A stretch of 64,000 nucleotides of DNA from Plantago ovata (Eukaryota; Streptophyta; Magnoliopsida; Lamiales; Plantaginaceae). A program made the translations under genes and the position numbers. Below are positions 20,134 to 31,058 of the stretch, piece after piece (the stretch's first letter is position 1; each line of letters starts with the position of its first letter). The notes under the pieces are model-generated. The model ran no database searches and was not told the DNA's origin. It saw only the letters and a list, made by a program, of their open reading frames with translations. The DNA lies in the NCBI GenBank assembly GCA_028274465.1, contig CM051457.1:64914899-64978898 (forward strand). The letters are read 5' to 3'.

Positions 20134-23100
20134 GCGAATACATCGTTGTTATCCTTCAAACATTGGATGAGTTTCATCCTGACTTCAGTGGCCATCTCTA
20201 TGCCAATTTTTGTGACCTTGTCGGCACTTCCTTCGACAATTTGGATTTCTTCAAGGGCTTCTCTTGCTTCGATTTTGTTTTCCTCAAAGAATTTCTTCTT
20301 TTTGGAAGAGGGTGGGACTGGTGGAATCACTTGATACTCCTCGAGCTCCTTAACAGCTCCTACTAGAGTATCTTTGTCTTTCTTCATGATTGCTTTTCTT
20401 CGCCTAAGTGACGGACTTGGCTTTTTTGATTTTCTCTTCACTCGCCGAACCGTGTAGAAACGATAAGGCGCATTGTGGACAAGGGGTGTCTCCTCGGATG
20501 GCTGCCCAAGGTTGGGTTCTCCAATGGCAACCCTTGAAGTGAACTTGGCTGACAAGGTGTAGCATTCCCATGCTTCTCGTATGTCTCCTACTTCTTGTCC
20601 GATTCCCAAAGGAGTGGGGAATTTTAGCTTGTTGTGGACTGTGGAAACTACGGCTCGGAATTGAGAGAGAGCGGGTCGGCCTAGGACTGCGAAATAATCA
20701 AATGGCATATCGACCACCACAAAAGGAACCTGTTGGGTTACCCGTCTAGGAGCGCTACCCATTGACACTGTGAGGTTGATCATTCCGAGCGGCATGATAG
20801 GTTGTCCTCCGAATCCTACCAATGCGCTCCTCACTTCTCTGAGCCCTTCCCTTGGGTTCATGTGCATCCTTTTCAAGGTTCCGGTGAAAATCAAGTTTGC
20901 CGAGCACCCAGTGTCGACGAGGATTCTACCCAACTTGTAGGATTGAACATCCAAGGAAACTACAAGTGGGACGCAAGGATCATAGATGTTGCCTCCTCCG
21001 GCATGCTTCAGAGGTATCTCGCTATCATCGAAAGAGATAACGTTGGTTCCCGGTCGCGCGGCTTGAGCATACTTCACATCTCGGACCCTGAGGTTGTCCG
21101 CCGTAATCTCCCTCTGATTACGAGTGTCGTCGCCGGCGGGTCCTCCCGCAATTGTGAGAGTGCGGATGCTTCCATTTACAGGGCGATTCTCATAATTGTT
21201 GTAATTATGAATGTCGTCGTCCTGAGGGTTTCCTTGGTAAGGGTGCTCGCTCCCACTTTGAGGAGGTGGGGGCAGTAGTGCCAGGGGTTCCTCCTTCCGG
21301 ATGTAGTTAACCAATTGACCTTTACGTATCATCCTCTCAATTTCGTTCTTGAGCTCGACACACTCATCTGAGGTGTGCCCTTTCCCCTTGTGGAACTTGC
21401 AAAATTTTTCCGAGTTCTTGTTCCTTTGGTTTTCCTTAATCGGGGGTGGCCACGAGACGTCTAGCTTCCTCGAGACTATATAGTTCAAGATGTCGGATCT
21501 TGGCCTATTCAAGTCTGTGTAGTTGCTATATCGTCTTGGAGGTGACCTTCTGGGAGGAGACCTCCTGTCTCTGAAATCATTTCTTGAGTTGCCCTCCTTG
21601 ATCAACCCAAATTTTTGCTCTTTCCTCTGCTTCCCGGGATTTTGGGGGCGAGGAGGGTACTCCTTTTCTTTTTCTTTTTCTTTCCCTTTTTCCTTGGGAA
21701 GATTGGTTCTCACGGTGACCGTTCTTCGGAATTCCTCAGCTTCGAGGAAGTCCTTGCAAACTTTGGCAAGTTGTGCTTCATTCTCTACACACGATGCTGA
21801 GAGCACATCTTGGAATCTGATGTTGGTAGTGTTACCATACAAGTATTCTTTCCTCTCATTGATCGAGTGATCTTCGACTTGGAGGGCTGCTTCATGGAAG
21901 CGATTGATGAAGTCCCTCAAGTCTTCATTGTTTCTCTGGACAATTTCGGCCAAGTACCTCACCCGTCTCTTGGCGTTCATCACCTTCTCGAATCGTTTAG
22001 AGAACTCCTTACAGAGATCTCTATATGACTTGATGGATCGGTGAGGGAGGCGCGACCACCACTTCATGGCTTCCCCGGAGAGGTTAGCCGGAAAGAGGAG
22101 TGCTTTAGTTCTTGAGTCATGACCGTAGGCATCCATTTTGGTGCCAAATCTTACCAAGTAGTCCTTCGGACAACTTGTTCCATCATAGCTTTCGAAGGTG
22201 GGAAAGCCTCTTTCAATTTTGGCTTGGTGGTCTCTGATCTCATCACACAAAGGGCTCGGATCTTGGTCTTGTTCTCTTTCTTGGACGGTTCCTCGAAGAG
22301 TCTCTATCTGAGCATCAAGTGCGGACTTCCTCGCGTTGAGTTCCTCCAGAGTGAGCCTCCTCCCCATGATCGGATCGACCAGGGGGGTTACCTCAGCTAC
22401 TGTTCTCAACGCTTGATTCTCTTCCACTGCTTCTTGTTGGTTTTGAGGAGTTACCTGGTTGGGGGTAACTTGATTGGGGAGAGCGGGTGGTGTAGCGACC
22501 ACCTGAACCCTATTTTCTTGTTGCGCTACATTTTGCAATGATGCCCGTATTCTTCTGTCAATCAGGTCTCTCAAATCATCCGGGGCACCTTGTGGTCCTA
22601 ACCTCGATTGGATTCTTGATGGTCCAAGTCGAGATTGGATCGGCCTGGTGTTGGCTCTCGAATGTGCTTCATCTTGTGCAACAGGTGCTCTTCCTTGGGA
22701 TTGACGAGGAGCGACCAAGGTGGCCCGAGGTTGCTCTTGCACCGGTGCTTGTGGTTCTCCTGGATCTTGTATCTCGGTATTAACCCTAATAGCCTCATTA
22801 CCTCCGACATATCCTTGTAGAGTAAGAAGGAATAGACCGTATTGAGCTTCGCCCATCCCGAAATCTGATGGTCGGACGACACGTCCATCAGGAAGGGTGA
22901 AGGTCAATGCGGCCGGTTGAGGAGGGTTCACTGCCACGGGAGGTTGGTTAATTGCTACCGGATGAGGCTGCCCCCTAGACTCGGCGTTGTTCGCGACTCT
23001 CAAAGCTCCATAGGCGTTTCCTACCGGGACTCCTTGCGGGTTATTTTCCCCCGATCTTTCATTTTGGGAGCGAGTGACATTAGTAAATGCCCCCTCCGTG

Positions 23101-23252
23101 TAATCCCGGTTCCTTGCAACATTGTTGTTTCTTGGCTCCCTCGGAACATCATCCGTTCCTCCTCCGCGACCGTTATTAGAGGGACGGCCTCTAGGTCGAG
23201 GAGGATTTACGGGTGGTGCATTAGCAAGACGGTTGCTTCTTCTGGGAGGCAT
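20007..23252 (-). CDS. C Gag-protease frame
   Basis: This is a long open frame of 1081 residues starting MPPRRSNRLANAPP. A proline- and glutamine-rich N-terminal part is followed by the Gag capsid core around residues 340-520 (FESYDGTSCPKDYLVRFGTK, MKWWSRLPHRSIKSY). A zinc knuckle (CKFHKGKGHTSDEC) lies near residue 615. The protease follows near residue 770 (LVDTGCSANLIFTG), and the C-terminal part leads into the reverse transcriptase. The start was chosen as the first ATG after the primer site. Confidence 0.93.
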   Translation of the reverse strand: MPPRRSNRLANAPPVNPPRPRGRPSNNGRGGGTDDVPREPRNNNVARNRDYTEGAFTNVTRSQNERSGENNPQGVPVGNAYGALRVANNAESRGQPHPVAINQPPVAVNPPQPAALTFTLPDGRVVRPSDFGMGEAQYGLFLLTLQGYVGGNEAIRVNTEIQDPGEPQAPVQEQPRATLVAPRQSQGRAPVAQDEAHSRANTRPIQSRLGPSRIQSRLGPQGAPDDLRDLIDRRIRASLQNVAQQENRVQVVATPPALPNQVTPNQVTPQNQQEAVEENQALRTVAEVTPLVDPIMGRRLTLEELNARKSALDAQIETLRGTVQEREQDQDPSPLCDEIRDHQAKIERGFPTFESYDGTSCPKDYLVRFGTKMDAYGHDSRTKALLFPANLSGEAMKWWSRLPHRSIKSYRDLCKEFSKRFEKVMNAKRRVRYLAEIVQRNNEDLRDFINRFHEAALQVEDHSINERKEYLYGNTTNIRFQDVLSASCVENEAQLAKVCKDFLEAEEFRRTVTVRTNLPKEKGKEKEKEKEYPPRPQNPGKQRKEQKFGLIKEGNSRNDFRDRRSPPRRSPPRRYSNYTDLNRPRSDILNYIVSRKLDVSWPPPIKENQRNKNSEKFCKFHKGKGHTSDECVELKNEIERMIRKGQLVNYIRKEEPLALLPPPPQSGSEHPYQGNPQDDDIHNYNNYENRPVNGSIRTLTIAGGPAGDDTRNQREITADNLRVRDVKYAQAARPGTNVISFDDSEIPLKHAGGGNIYDPCVPLVVSLDVQSYKLGRILVDTGCSANLIFTGTLKRMHMNPREGLREVRSALVGFGGQPIMPLGMINLTVSMGSAPRRVTQQVPFVVVDMPFDYFAVLGRPALSQFRAVVSTVHNKLKFPTPLGIGQEVGDIREAWECYTLSAKFTSRVAIGEPNLGQPSEETPLVHNAPYRFYTVRRVKRKSKKPSPSLRRRKAIMKKDKDTLVGAVKELEEYQVIPPVPPSSKKKKFFEENKIEAREALEEIQIVEGSADKVTKIGIEMATEVRMKLIQCLKDNNDVFAWSTEDLKGIDPRVAVHRLNVDPSITHIRESEETSVRKIMPS

Positions 23253-23319
23253 ATTCGTGAAGTGTCACGAGGAGGAAAGTGGCTCGACCAGTAGGGCAAA
23301 GAATGACCTTTTGTGTCGA

Positions 23320-23334
23320 TTCCCAACGGCGCCA
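23320..23334 (-). promoter_or_regulatory. C primer-binding site
   Basis: On the minus strand TGGCGCCGTTGGGAA follows the LTR end after two bases. The first eleven bases match the 3' end of plant tRNA-Asp and the rest differ, so I do not name the primer tRNA. Confidence 0.7.
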
Positions 23335-23336
23335 AA

Positions 23337-24090
23337 TGTTGAAGGGTAATTCGTGTTTCTTTCTAAGTTTGCAATGAGTCGCTAGTCTAAGTCATTCTAG
23401 TTCTTCTTCTTGTAGTGTTCCCCTAAGGTAGGAAATGAGCCTTCTTGTAGCTTCCTCGTACCTGAAATGGACTAGAGGGGGGGTTAGTGTCTCTTGCCCG
23501 GTCTGTAAGGTATCAGACCGGAGAGGCGACTTTACGAGTAGGGAGTTGTGAGGCTTCCCTAGTATGAGTAGTGAAAGTGGTGCTCGGGTGGTGTTATTAA
23601 TGCTTACTGTTGAGGAGTAAATGAGGCCTTTATATACTTGTGACCCTTCAGCTTCCGGTCATGTAGGATCACGCCACGTGTACGGCTAGGATTGAGGCCT
23701 TCCTCGGCCCAGGCCCATTAAGGATGTCCGTGGGCCTTGGCCCAAGAGAGCAACCATGGCTGGTTGCTCTGGGGTCCTCGTGCCTTCCTTGTGCGTGGAT
23801 GATGCGAGTAGTGTCCTGCTCAGTTTCTGTCAAGGAGCGTTATCTTGACGTAAGGTCTCCTCGAGCCCGAGAGAGATGCTCCTCGAGCCCACTGGCAGCT
23901 TTGTCCTTGTGAGGAGCTTATTTTGAGGGTTGTCCTCCCAGTGATGGTCGGACCCTATGTTGGTCGATCCACACCTTAGTGACATACTTGGGTGTGGTCG
24001 TGCCCCTTGAGGGACGGCCTATGATGCTTTGTCGCGCTCTTAGACCGCTCCAGTTCGTACATGCGGACTGGACATATTTCAACCCTAACA
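23337..24090 (-). repeat. C 5' LTR
   Basis: The LTR is 754 bp. In element sense it starts TGTTAGGGTTGAAATATG and ends TACCCTTCAACA, with TG...CA ends and a five-base terminal inverted repeat (TGTTG-type). A TATA-like TATATAAA lies at 23629-23636 on the minus strand. The partner LTR is lost left of the gap. Confidence 0.88.
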
Positions 24091-24376
24091 GGCATAGCTA
24101 GTTGATCTACCCAATAAAAAAGTTCAAAAAAATTCGACAATAAACTCCATATAAAACATGCAAAACTATCCTAGGAGAGCAGTAAACGTGCAAATGCAAA
24201 AAATTTCACGAGCTTTTCATAAGCAAGATAAGTATAGAGATAACCAGCGATAACCTCCTCCCCGAACCTGAACGTCGTCGCTCGTCCCGAACGTCGAAAG
24301 TGGATCCAAGGTGAGAGCTAATGCTTGTATAAGTTACCTATAATACTCAATCAAACTCGTGAGAAAACAAAACACA
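24091..24376 (-). other. G 3' noncoding remnant
   Basis: It matches the 3' noncoding region of D (about 54646-54960), including a G-rich word near 24252-24270 (minus strand GGTTCGGGGAGGAGG) preceded by CGTTCGGGACGAGCGA. No gene is seen. The rest of the module is displaced by C and lost at the gap. Confidence 0.7.
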
Positions 24377-25660
24377 CTAACCTTCAGTGGAGGTGGTAAG
24401 GGTAAGCGCAAGGTGATCAACCTCCCTTTGATCACTAGATATCTCGAAGTACGGCTTCACTCGTTGGCCATTCACCTTGAAGGTATTTCCCGTCTTTGGA
24501 TCGAAGAGTTTTACAGCTCCATGGGGAGCAACTTCGAGAATTTCGTACGGTCCATCCCAACGAGTACGGAGCTTTCCAGGAAATAGTCGAAGGCGAGAGT
24601 TAAACACCAAAGCTTTTTGTCCAGGAATCAATTCCTTTCGTACTATACCACGATCATGATACTTCTTAGTACGTTCCTTGTAGATCTTGGCATTTTCATA
24701 AGCACCTAGTCGTAATTCCTCAAGCTCATCTAATTGCAACAATCGTTCCTCGCCAGCCTTTCCCATATCAAGATTGAGTGTTTTAATGGCCCAATATGCC
24801 TTGTGTTCTAGTTCTACAGGAAGATGACATGCTTTTCCATACACAAGTCTGTACGGAGTGGTCCCGATCACCGTCTTGTAGCTAGTCCTGTATGCCCAAA
24901 GTGCATCATTCAATTTTACTGCCCAATCCTTCCTACATGGCTTCACTACTCGCTCCAGGATCTTCTTGATTTGACGGTTGCTGACCTCGACTTGCCCCGA
25001 TGTCTGTGGGTGATAAGGCGTAGCGATACTATGGTGGAAACTGTATCTCTTAAGAAAAGAGGCAAACGTTCTATTGACGAAGTGGGACCCTCCGTCGCTG
25101 ATGATTGTCCTAGGGCACCCAAATCTCGAGAATATCACTTCCTTCAAGAACTTCATAACCACTGCTCCGTCATTCGTTTTTGTAGGAATTGCCTCTACCC
25201 ACACATAGTCCACTGCAACAAGAATGTACTCATAGCCTCCACTGTTTGGAAATGGTGCCATAAAATCAATTCCCCATACATCGAAAGGTTCTACCACTAG
25301 ATTCCCTTGAAGGGGCATTTCATCTTTCTTGCCAATTCCACCACCTCGTTGACATGGGTTACAATTCTTCACAAAACTTCGAGCATCCTTGTATATTGTC
25401 GGCCAGAAAAATCCTGCCTGCAGTACCTTGCGCGCTGTCTTTAATCCACTGTAGTGCCCCCCACAGTTAAGCTCATGGCAATGGCTCAGTATACTTTGTT
25501 GCTCTTCTTGTGGCACGCATCTCCTTAGAATCCCATCAGCTCCTTCCTTGAATAGATTCAGATCATCCCATATGTAAGTCCTGCATTGCTTGGCAAGAGC
25601 TCTTTTGTCTGAAGCTGAAAAGTTAGTGGGGCAAACATTCATAGCCAAATAGTTTACAAT
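24377..25660 (-). CDS. G integrase region
   Basis: The H2C2 zinc domain ([25 protein letters not shown]) is followed by the core ([55 protein letters not shown]) and a C-terminal GPY-type segment ([11 protein letters not shown]). It is the product that would insert the element cDNA. It shares an open frame of about 680 residues with the RNase H. No chromodomain is seen, as expected for Athila. Confidence 0.93.
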   Translation of the reverse strand: MVNYLAMNVCPTNFSASDKRALAKQCRTYIWDDLNLFKEGADGILRRCVPQEEQQSILSHCHELNCGGHYSGLKTARKVLQAGFFWPTIYKDARSFVKNCNPCQRGGGIGKKDEMPLQGNLVVEPFDVWGIDFMAPFPNSGGYEYILVAVDYVWVEAIPTKTNDGAVVMKFLKEVIFSRFGCPRTIISDGGSHFVNRTFASFLKRYSFHHSIATPYHPQTSGQVEVSNRQIKKILERVVKPCRKDWAVKLNDALWAYRTSYKTVIGTTPYRLVYGKACHLPVELEHKAYWAIKTLNLDMGKAGEERLLQLDELEELRLGAYENAKIYKERTKKYHDRGIVRKELIPGQKALVFNSRLRLFPGKLRTRWDGPYEILEVAPHGAVKLFDPKTGNTFKVNGQRVKPYFEISSDQREVDHLALTLTTSTEG

Positions 25661-27300
25661 ATCTGCATACCATGGCTCCTCATTAGCCTTGATTAGATGC
25701 TCATCGGGGAGATCTTCATTAATGGGTATCGGATCAACAGGTATATTAGGTATTCTAGATAAATGATCTGCTACCAAATTCTCCCTACCAGCTCTATCTA
25801 CTATAGTCAAATCAAAATCTTGCAGAAAAAGGACCCAACGGATTAATCTAGGCTTAGAATCTTGCTTAGCTATCAAATGTCTCAAAGCAGCATGATCAGT
25901 ATGGACATTCACAGGATGACCAATTAAATAAGACCTAAACTTTTGTAAAGCAAAGACAACAACTAAAAATTCCTTTTCAGTTGTTGTATAATTAACCTGC
26001 GCGGAGTCTAGAGTCTTACTAACATAATAAATCACACGATACTGCTTATCAACTTTTTGGCACAAAACAGCACCCATAGCAAAATTCGAAGCATCACACA
26101 TAATTTCGAAAGGAAGATTCCAGTCAGGCGACACAACAATGGGGGCAGAAACAAGCTTTTCCTTAAGAGTATTAAAAGCAACTAGGCATTCATTAGAGAA
26201 ATGGAAAACCACATCCTTAGCAAGAAAGCTACTTAAAGGCTTAGCAATTTTCGAAAAATCTTTAATAAACCTCATATGAAATCCTACATGGCCAAGAAAA
26301 TATTGCAATTCTTTCACGCAAGTAGGCGGGGGAAGTTTTTCAATGATTTCTATCTTAGCTTTGTCTACCTCGATACCTCTTTCAGAAACTACATGTCCTA
26401 GAACAATGCCTTCTCTAACCATATAATGACTCTTCTCCCAGCTTAAGGTAGAGTTTCATTCAATGCACCTTTTTAAAACTAGATCTAATCTTTGCAAGCA
26501 TTCATCAAATGAATCACCAAATAGGGAAAAATCATCCATAAAAACTTCAACAAATTTGGTTACCATGTCAGAGAAAACAGAAAGCATGCACCTTTGAAAA
26601 GTGGTGGGAGCATTGCATAGTCCAAATGGCATCCTCCTATAGGCAAATGTTCCGAATGGGCAAGTGAATGTCGTTTTCTCCTGATCCTCCGGTGGAATTG
26701 GAATCTGGTAGAAACCTGATAAGCCATCAAGAAAACATAAAACTTCCACCCCGCAAGGCGGTTTAGCATGTCATCAATAAATGGTAAAGGGAAGTGGTCT
26801 TTTTTAGTGGCGGCATTTAATCTTCTGTAGTCAATGCACATCCGCCATCCAGTGGTCTTTCTAACCGGTACCAATTCTCCCTTCTCATTCTCTTCCACAG
26901 TGACTCCTGATTTCTTAGGAACTACATGTACTGGGCTCACCCATCGACTATCTGGAATGGGGTAAATCATATCAGCATCTAGCAACTTGATCACTTCCCT
27001 TTTTACCACCTCTTGCATTGCTGGATTTATCCTTCTCTGAGGTTGCCTAACAGGTTTGGCATCTTGTTCTAGAGTGATGTTGTGCACGCATCTTGTAGGG
27101 CTAATTCCCTTGATATCGCTGATCCCCCATCCTATAGCTGCGGAATTTTCCTTCAATACCTCGATCAGCTTACTTTCTTCATTGTTGGAGAGATGTGATG
27201 ATACAATCACGGGCTTCTTCTGATTTTCTCCCAAGTACACATATTTGAGGTGCTCAGGAAGAGGTTTTAATTCTAAGCTGGGTTCTTCAGGAAACCCACT
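25660..27300 (-). pseudogene. G reverse transcriptase and RNase H region
   Basis: Reverse transcriptase blocks are clear (WVSPVHVVPKKSGVTV, GWRMCIDYRRLNAATKKDHF, RMPFGLCNAPTTFQRCM, FMDDFSLFGDSF). RNase H follows ([51 protein letters not shown]). All are typical of Athila/Calypso polymerases. The region is broken in a few places. Confidence 0.92.
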
Positions 27301-28565
27301 TTCTTCTTCTTCTTCCTCTAAAGGTTCAAGTACCTCTTCTCCTGCTGGAATTTCTGGGGTGCTATCCATTATTTCGACTAGTTCCCTTGCTTCTTCGGTC
27401 ATGTAGCATGTCTCAGCTTGCATTGTTAGTGCTTCCTCAAGTGGTTCGCGATTGCTATGGCTATGATGAAATTCGGGAATTACGGATTCGTAGCAATCGA
27501 CAAATTTTAACTCCTCCGCAACTTCCTTATCTCTGATGCTACATCCTACCAACTCAATCTTTTCGCCCATTACCTCCATGGTTATCTTCTTGCCCTTAAG
27601 TTCAAGGCATGTATTGGTAGTTGCCATGAACGGTCTCCCAAGTAGTACTATGTGCTCACGGATATGGCTCTTTCCCTCGTCGCGGATTCATTACCACAAA
27701 ATCAGCTGGGATTATCAATTTGTCCACTTTCACAAGGATGTCTTCTATTATCCCGACTGGCCTCTTCACACTTTGGTCCGCCATTTGGACCACCATATCA
27801 GTTGGTGTTAATTCTCTGAGTTCCAGGGCCTTGTATACCGAATACGGCATTAAGTTAATGCTAGCTCCTAAGTCAACCATTGCCTGCGTAGTTCGTCCAT
27901 TCCCTATGGCTATGTCGATGATGAAGCTGCCAGGATCCTTTTTCTTTATTGGCAATCCGGCAATCGAATTGACCGTTTCAACCCCATTCACTTCCTTTCC
28001 CGAAGTAATCCTTTTGTTTTTGATCTCACGAAAGAATTTCGTATAAGCTGGAATATTCTGGATCAACTCTAAGAGTGGCACATTGACCTCCACCTTTGAC
28101 AGTCTCTGGAATAGGGGTGAATCTTGAATATCCTTTTTGACTGGTTTGATCCGATTCGGGTATGGCACATGTAGCTTCGGAGGCACATATGGATTGGAAG
28201 ATTTGTGGAGTCCTCCTGGCATACTGGTTCCTTCCTCGGCTTCATCATCATCTATGTCTATCACAGATGGTCTGGGTTCATCATTCTTTCCTGGAACTTC
28301 TTGAGGTTCTTCTGGGCTTCCTCCAACCTCTTGTTCTGTACTTGCCTCTCTATTAATGCCCTCAATATATTCCGTCCGCTTAGGACGTACAAAGTTAGGA
28401 ATTTTGGTCATCTTGCCTCCTCGGAGCAGTAGATTCACCTCTTCGTACTCATTCTCCTCGGTAGCATCAGCTGGAGGCTGCTCGGAATCATCTTCAGTTA
28501 TCTCTTTTCTAGGACTAGGATTGTCCTGTTCCCTGGAGTCGGGAGGTGATTCGCTTGTCACCTTG
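27300..28565 (-). pseudogene. G protease region
   Basis: The retropepsin-like segment lies around 27660-27960, with AMVDLGASINLMPYSVYKAL, the Athila form of the D-[TSL]-G-A protease motif. Upstream is an acidic, proline-rich linker. It lies between gag and reverse transcriptase as expected and is broken. Confidence 0.82.
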
Positions 28566-29420
28566 GGTGGTTTGCTTACTACTTCCGGTGGGGCATCCTT
28601 GACTTCATTACCACACCTTCCACACTTCAGTAGGCTAAGTTCTTTGATCAGTTGCTCAGTTACTTCGATCGCTTCAAAAGCCTTCTCGATGCGAAGATTA
28701 TTCTCAGCCTGCCCTGTGTGTGCTACTTCGAAAACACGCTCAATGGCTTTGATTCCTGCTTAAAATGCCAGTTCTTCCTCCTCACTGAGGTCTTCGTCCT
28801 CAGAATAGCTGTCGTATACCTCCTCAGTTTCGTTTTGATTTGAGTATATGTTGGCGACTTCATTCGACATGATTTTCTCGGACTGTGCAGATCCATTGGC
28901 GTACGTTTGAAAGACCTTCACTGCCTCTTCAACTGTACATTCTTCCAAACCTCCAGATATCCCATCTATTTGAAGCCTAACTTCATCTCGTAGTCCTCCA
29001 ACAAAAAACCAAATCAACTCTCCATCGTCGAAACGGTGGTGGGGGCACTCACGTTTATACAGCTCAAAACGTTCATAGGTGTCACAGAACCACTCGTATT
29101 CTCCTTGCTTGAAATATTCGATCCGATTCCGTAGTGCAATTGTCTCATGGTAAGGCATGAAACGTGACAAGAACTCCTCTACCACTTGGCTCTAAGTCTT
29201 AAGTGATCCTGGTGCTAACCTTGCTATCCATATCCTCGGTTCATATCCCAAGGCAAAAGGAAATAATTTCCTGCATAATTGATCCTCGGTGAACCCCTTT
29301 GCAGGAACCTTTGCTATCTCCTCTTCATAGGATTTGATGAAGCTTATTGTATTCATATCGTCTCCTTCTTCGAACCTTGGTATCCTTCTCACTATGGTGT
29401 TGTTACCTCGTACCCTGATA
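28566..29420 (-). pseudogene. G gag region
   Basis: The capsid-type core is seen as LCRKLFPFALG, ETIALRNRIEYFKQGEYEWF and ERFELYKRECPHHRFDDGELI. This is the plant Athila Gag pattern also present in A and D, where it reads KCPHHG. It would package the RNA. Broken. Confidence 0.8.
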
Positions 29421-29724
29421 ACTCTTCTTCCAAGTATATAGTTGACTCCCTCCTGACTTGCGAGAACGTTGGTGTCAAGCGGGCTTTTAAGGTCGTCATA
29501 CCTGGAAATCTGTATTAGGAGTAACTCAAAACTAAGATTTAGCCTCGTTAGAAATTTCGAAAATCGAGAAAATTTCTGGATATCGAATACTACTAAAGCT
29601 AGGAAAGGAGTATTAGAAACAGACTAGGAAAGCAGAGAGAGATTAAAAAGGAAAACTAAAACTAAAAGAATTAGGAATCTAAAGCTGTAAATATAAACAA
29701 ATTAAATAGAAAAAAGGAGTATAG
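29421..29724 (-). other. G 5' leader
   Basis: No ORF is seen. The 107 bp nearest the primer site (about 29618-29724) are nearly identical to 63329-63443 in D, while the sequence beyond differs. The shared part is A-rich in the plus sense and contains several AAAACTAAAAC-like words. Confidence 0.7.
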
Positions 29725-29742
29725 TCCCCGGCAACGGCGCCA
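29725..29742 (-). promoter_or_regulatory. G primer-binding site, tRNA-Asp
   Basis: Minus strand TGGCGCCGTTGCCGGGGA is the complement of the 3' end of plant tRNA-Asp(GUC). It lies three bases from the LTR end. Confidence 0.92.
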
Positions 29743-29745
29743 ATT

Positions 29746-31021
29746 TGATGAACGGGAATTTGTCAGGTCTCGATTCAGCAAATAATATTTGTTCTTTAGC
29801 CAAAGGTAATCCACAACTACAACGAAAATAGTAGTGTAGTAGTAGAATGACTCGAGTGTCGTTCTCTCAGGACTATACTAGCTTTATCAAATCTAATTAA
29901 GAATATAAAACAGCAAATAGAAAGCAATAGGGGTTTTCAAGCAGATAATGGAGATTGGTGATAGTATGGTCCTTCTTAACATAATGGGTCGATAATCATG
30001 CATAAATTCCTCGGTCTTGCATAGAGATCTTTGAATTAATCTTGTGTCCTGTTGCAAGTATTAAGCACTACGAAGATAGTATGGGTCTGACTCATCAACA
30101 ACTAACGTCCTAATGTGTTCCGTAATTATTCAACACTACGAAGATAATTGGTCTGATTGGTTGACAATTGTCCATGTGTGCATAATAATCAATACAACAT
30201 ACGAGAATTTTAGTTGCAACTGATCAACGAAATAAAGCAATGACACGGAGTATAATGCGCGATATAGCCATTAGCATGATTATCTTCCCTCGCTAAGAAT
30301 TCACATACTACCACCAACGATAAGTTTAGCTACTCATAATAGGCATGCAATCAATAGCAATCATAGAAGAAAACATATTGAAAGAAGAATAAAATAAGTA
30401 GATAAAAACCGTAAGATACAAAGTTACCAAAGGTTGTCAATCTCCGGATGATTGCGATCCTACGCGCTCCAATCTGCTATGAAAAAGTATCCCCTAAGCT
30501 ACGGAACTCCCAGGACAGGCCCTGGAAAGTTCCTACCTAAAACTATAGAGAGAGGTGAGAAAGTAGGCTTGGAAAGATATGATTTTCGGAGAGAAAACTC
30601 GCAACTATATATAGGCCCAAAATTCTTCTGGGGCGGTTCGCCCGAGTGCTGGGGCGGTTCGCCCCCCAGTATTTCGCGGAATTTCCGCGTTTTTCGACAC
30701 GGATTTGGAATTCTTCACCTTTTCGGACTCGGTTTCAGACTTCTAATGGCCTTCTAACCTCCAGATTCGACCCCTAGACTCCAAATCCTATCCGGAAACC
30801 TTCAGATACTCCAAATAGGCTTCTGGAACACCAATTCCTTGTAGACTTCAATATAATTGCCCGTAAATCTCTGAATTTCAACCAAAACCTATAAAATAAA
30901 ATCTAAAGGGAAACGTGACACTATTCTAATAAAATGTACTAAAATATAGCTAAATTAACATAGAGGATAGCTAAAATAGGTGAAAAAGACTCGAATGAAA
31001 GTGTAAAATACACATTCATCA
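29746..31021 (-). repeat. G 5' LTR
   Basis: The LTR is 1276 bp and in element sense runs TGATGAATG...CGTTCATCA. It closely resembles the D LTRs (52152-53423, 63465 onward). It has a TATA box (30606-30613) with GC-rich palindromes at 30631-30643 and 30651-30665 just upstream in element sense. A roughly 75-bp doublet with ACACTACGAAGATA-type words lies in about 30058-30190. Confidence 0.9.
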
Positions 31022-31058
31022 AACACACAAAGACCAGCAATGAGGAAACAACTCAAAT

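Larger units (their letters stand above)
17469..24090 (-). mobile_element. C: Tat-like Ty3/Gypsy LTR retrotransposon
   Basis: Read on the minus strand, the order is LTR, primer site, gag, protease, reverse transcriptase, RNase H, a second archaeal-type RNase H, integrase. The second RNase H is the mark of the Tat (Ogre/Retand) group. The scaffold gap cuts the integrase end. C sits in the 3' noncoding region of G: the flank from 24091 matches the region from about 54646 in D. It is moderately preserved, with about three or four breaks visible. It is younger than G. Confidence 0.92.
24091..31021 (-). mobile_element. G: Athila-like Ty3/Gypsy LTR retrotransposon with full gag-pol
   Basis: On the minus strand the order is LTR (29746-31021), tRNA-Asp primer site, gag, protease, reverse transcriptase, RNase H, integrase, then 3' noncoding sequence interrupted by C. 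LTR ends TGATGA...TCATCA and the tRNA-Asp primer are Athila features. No envelope-like ORF lies between integrase and the 3' noncoding region. G is inserted in a Sirevirus-like accessory ORF that resumes at 31022. It is broken at about five places. One LTR only, so no age; it is older than C and younger than its Sirevirus-like host. Confidence 0.9.

Noticed and set aside
22119-22541. Plus-strand ORFs over C gag
   Set aside because: They are shadows of the long minus-strand Gag-protease frame, which has clear domains.
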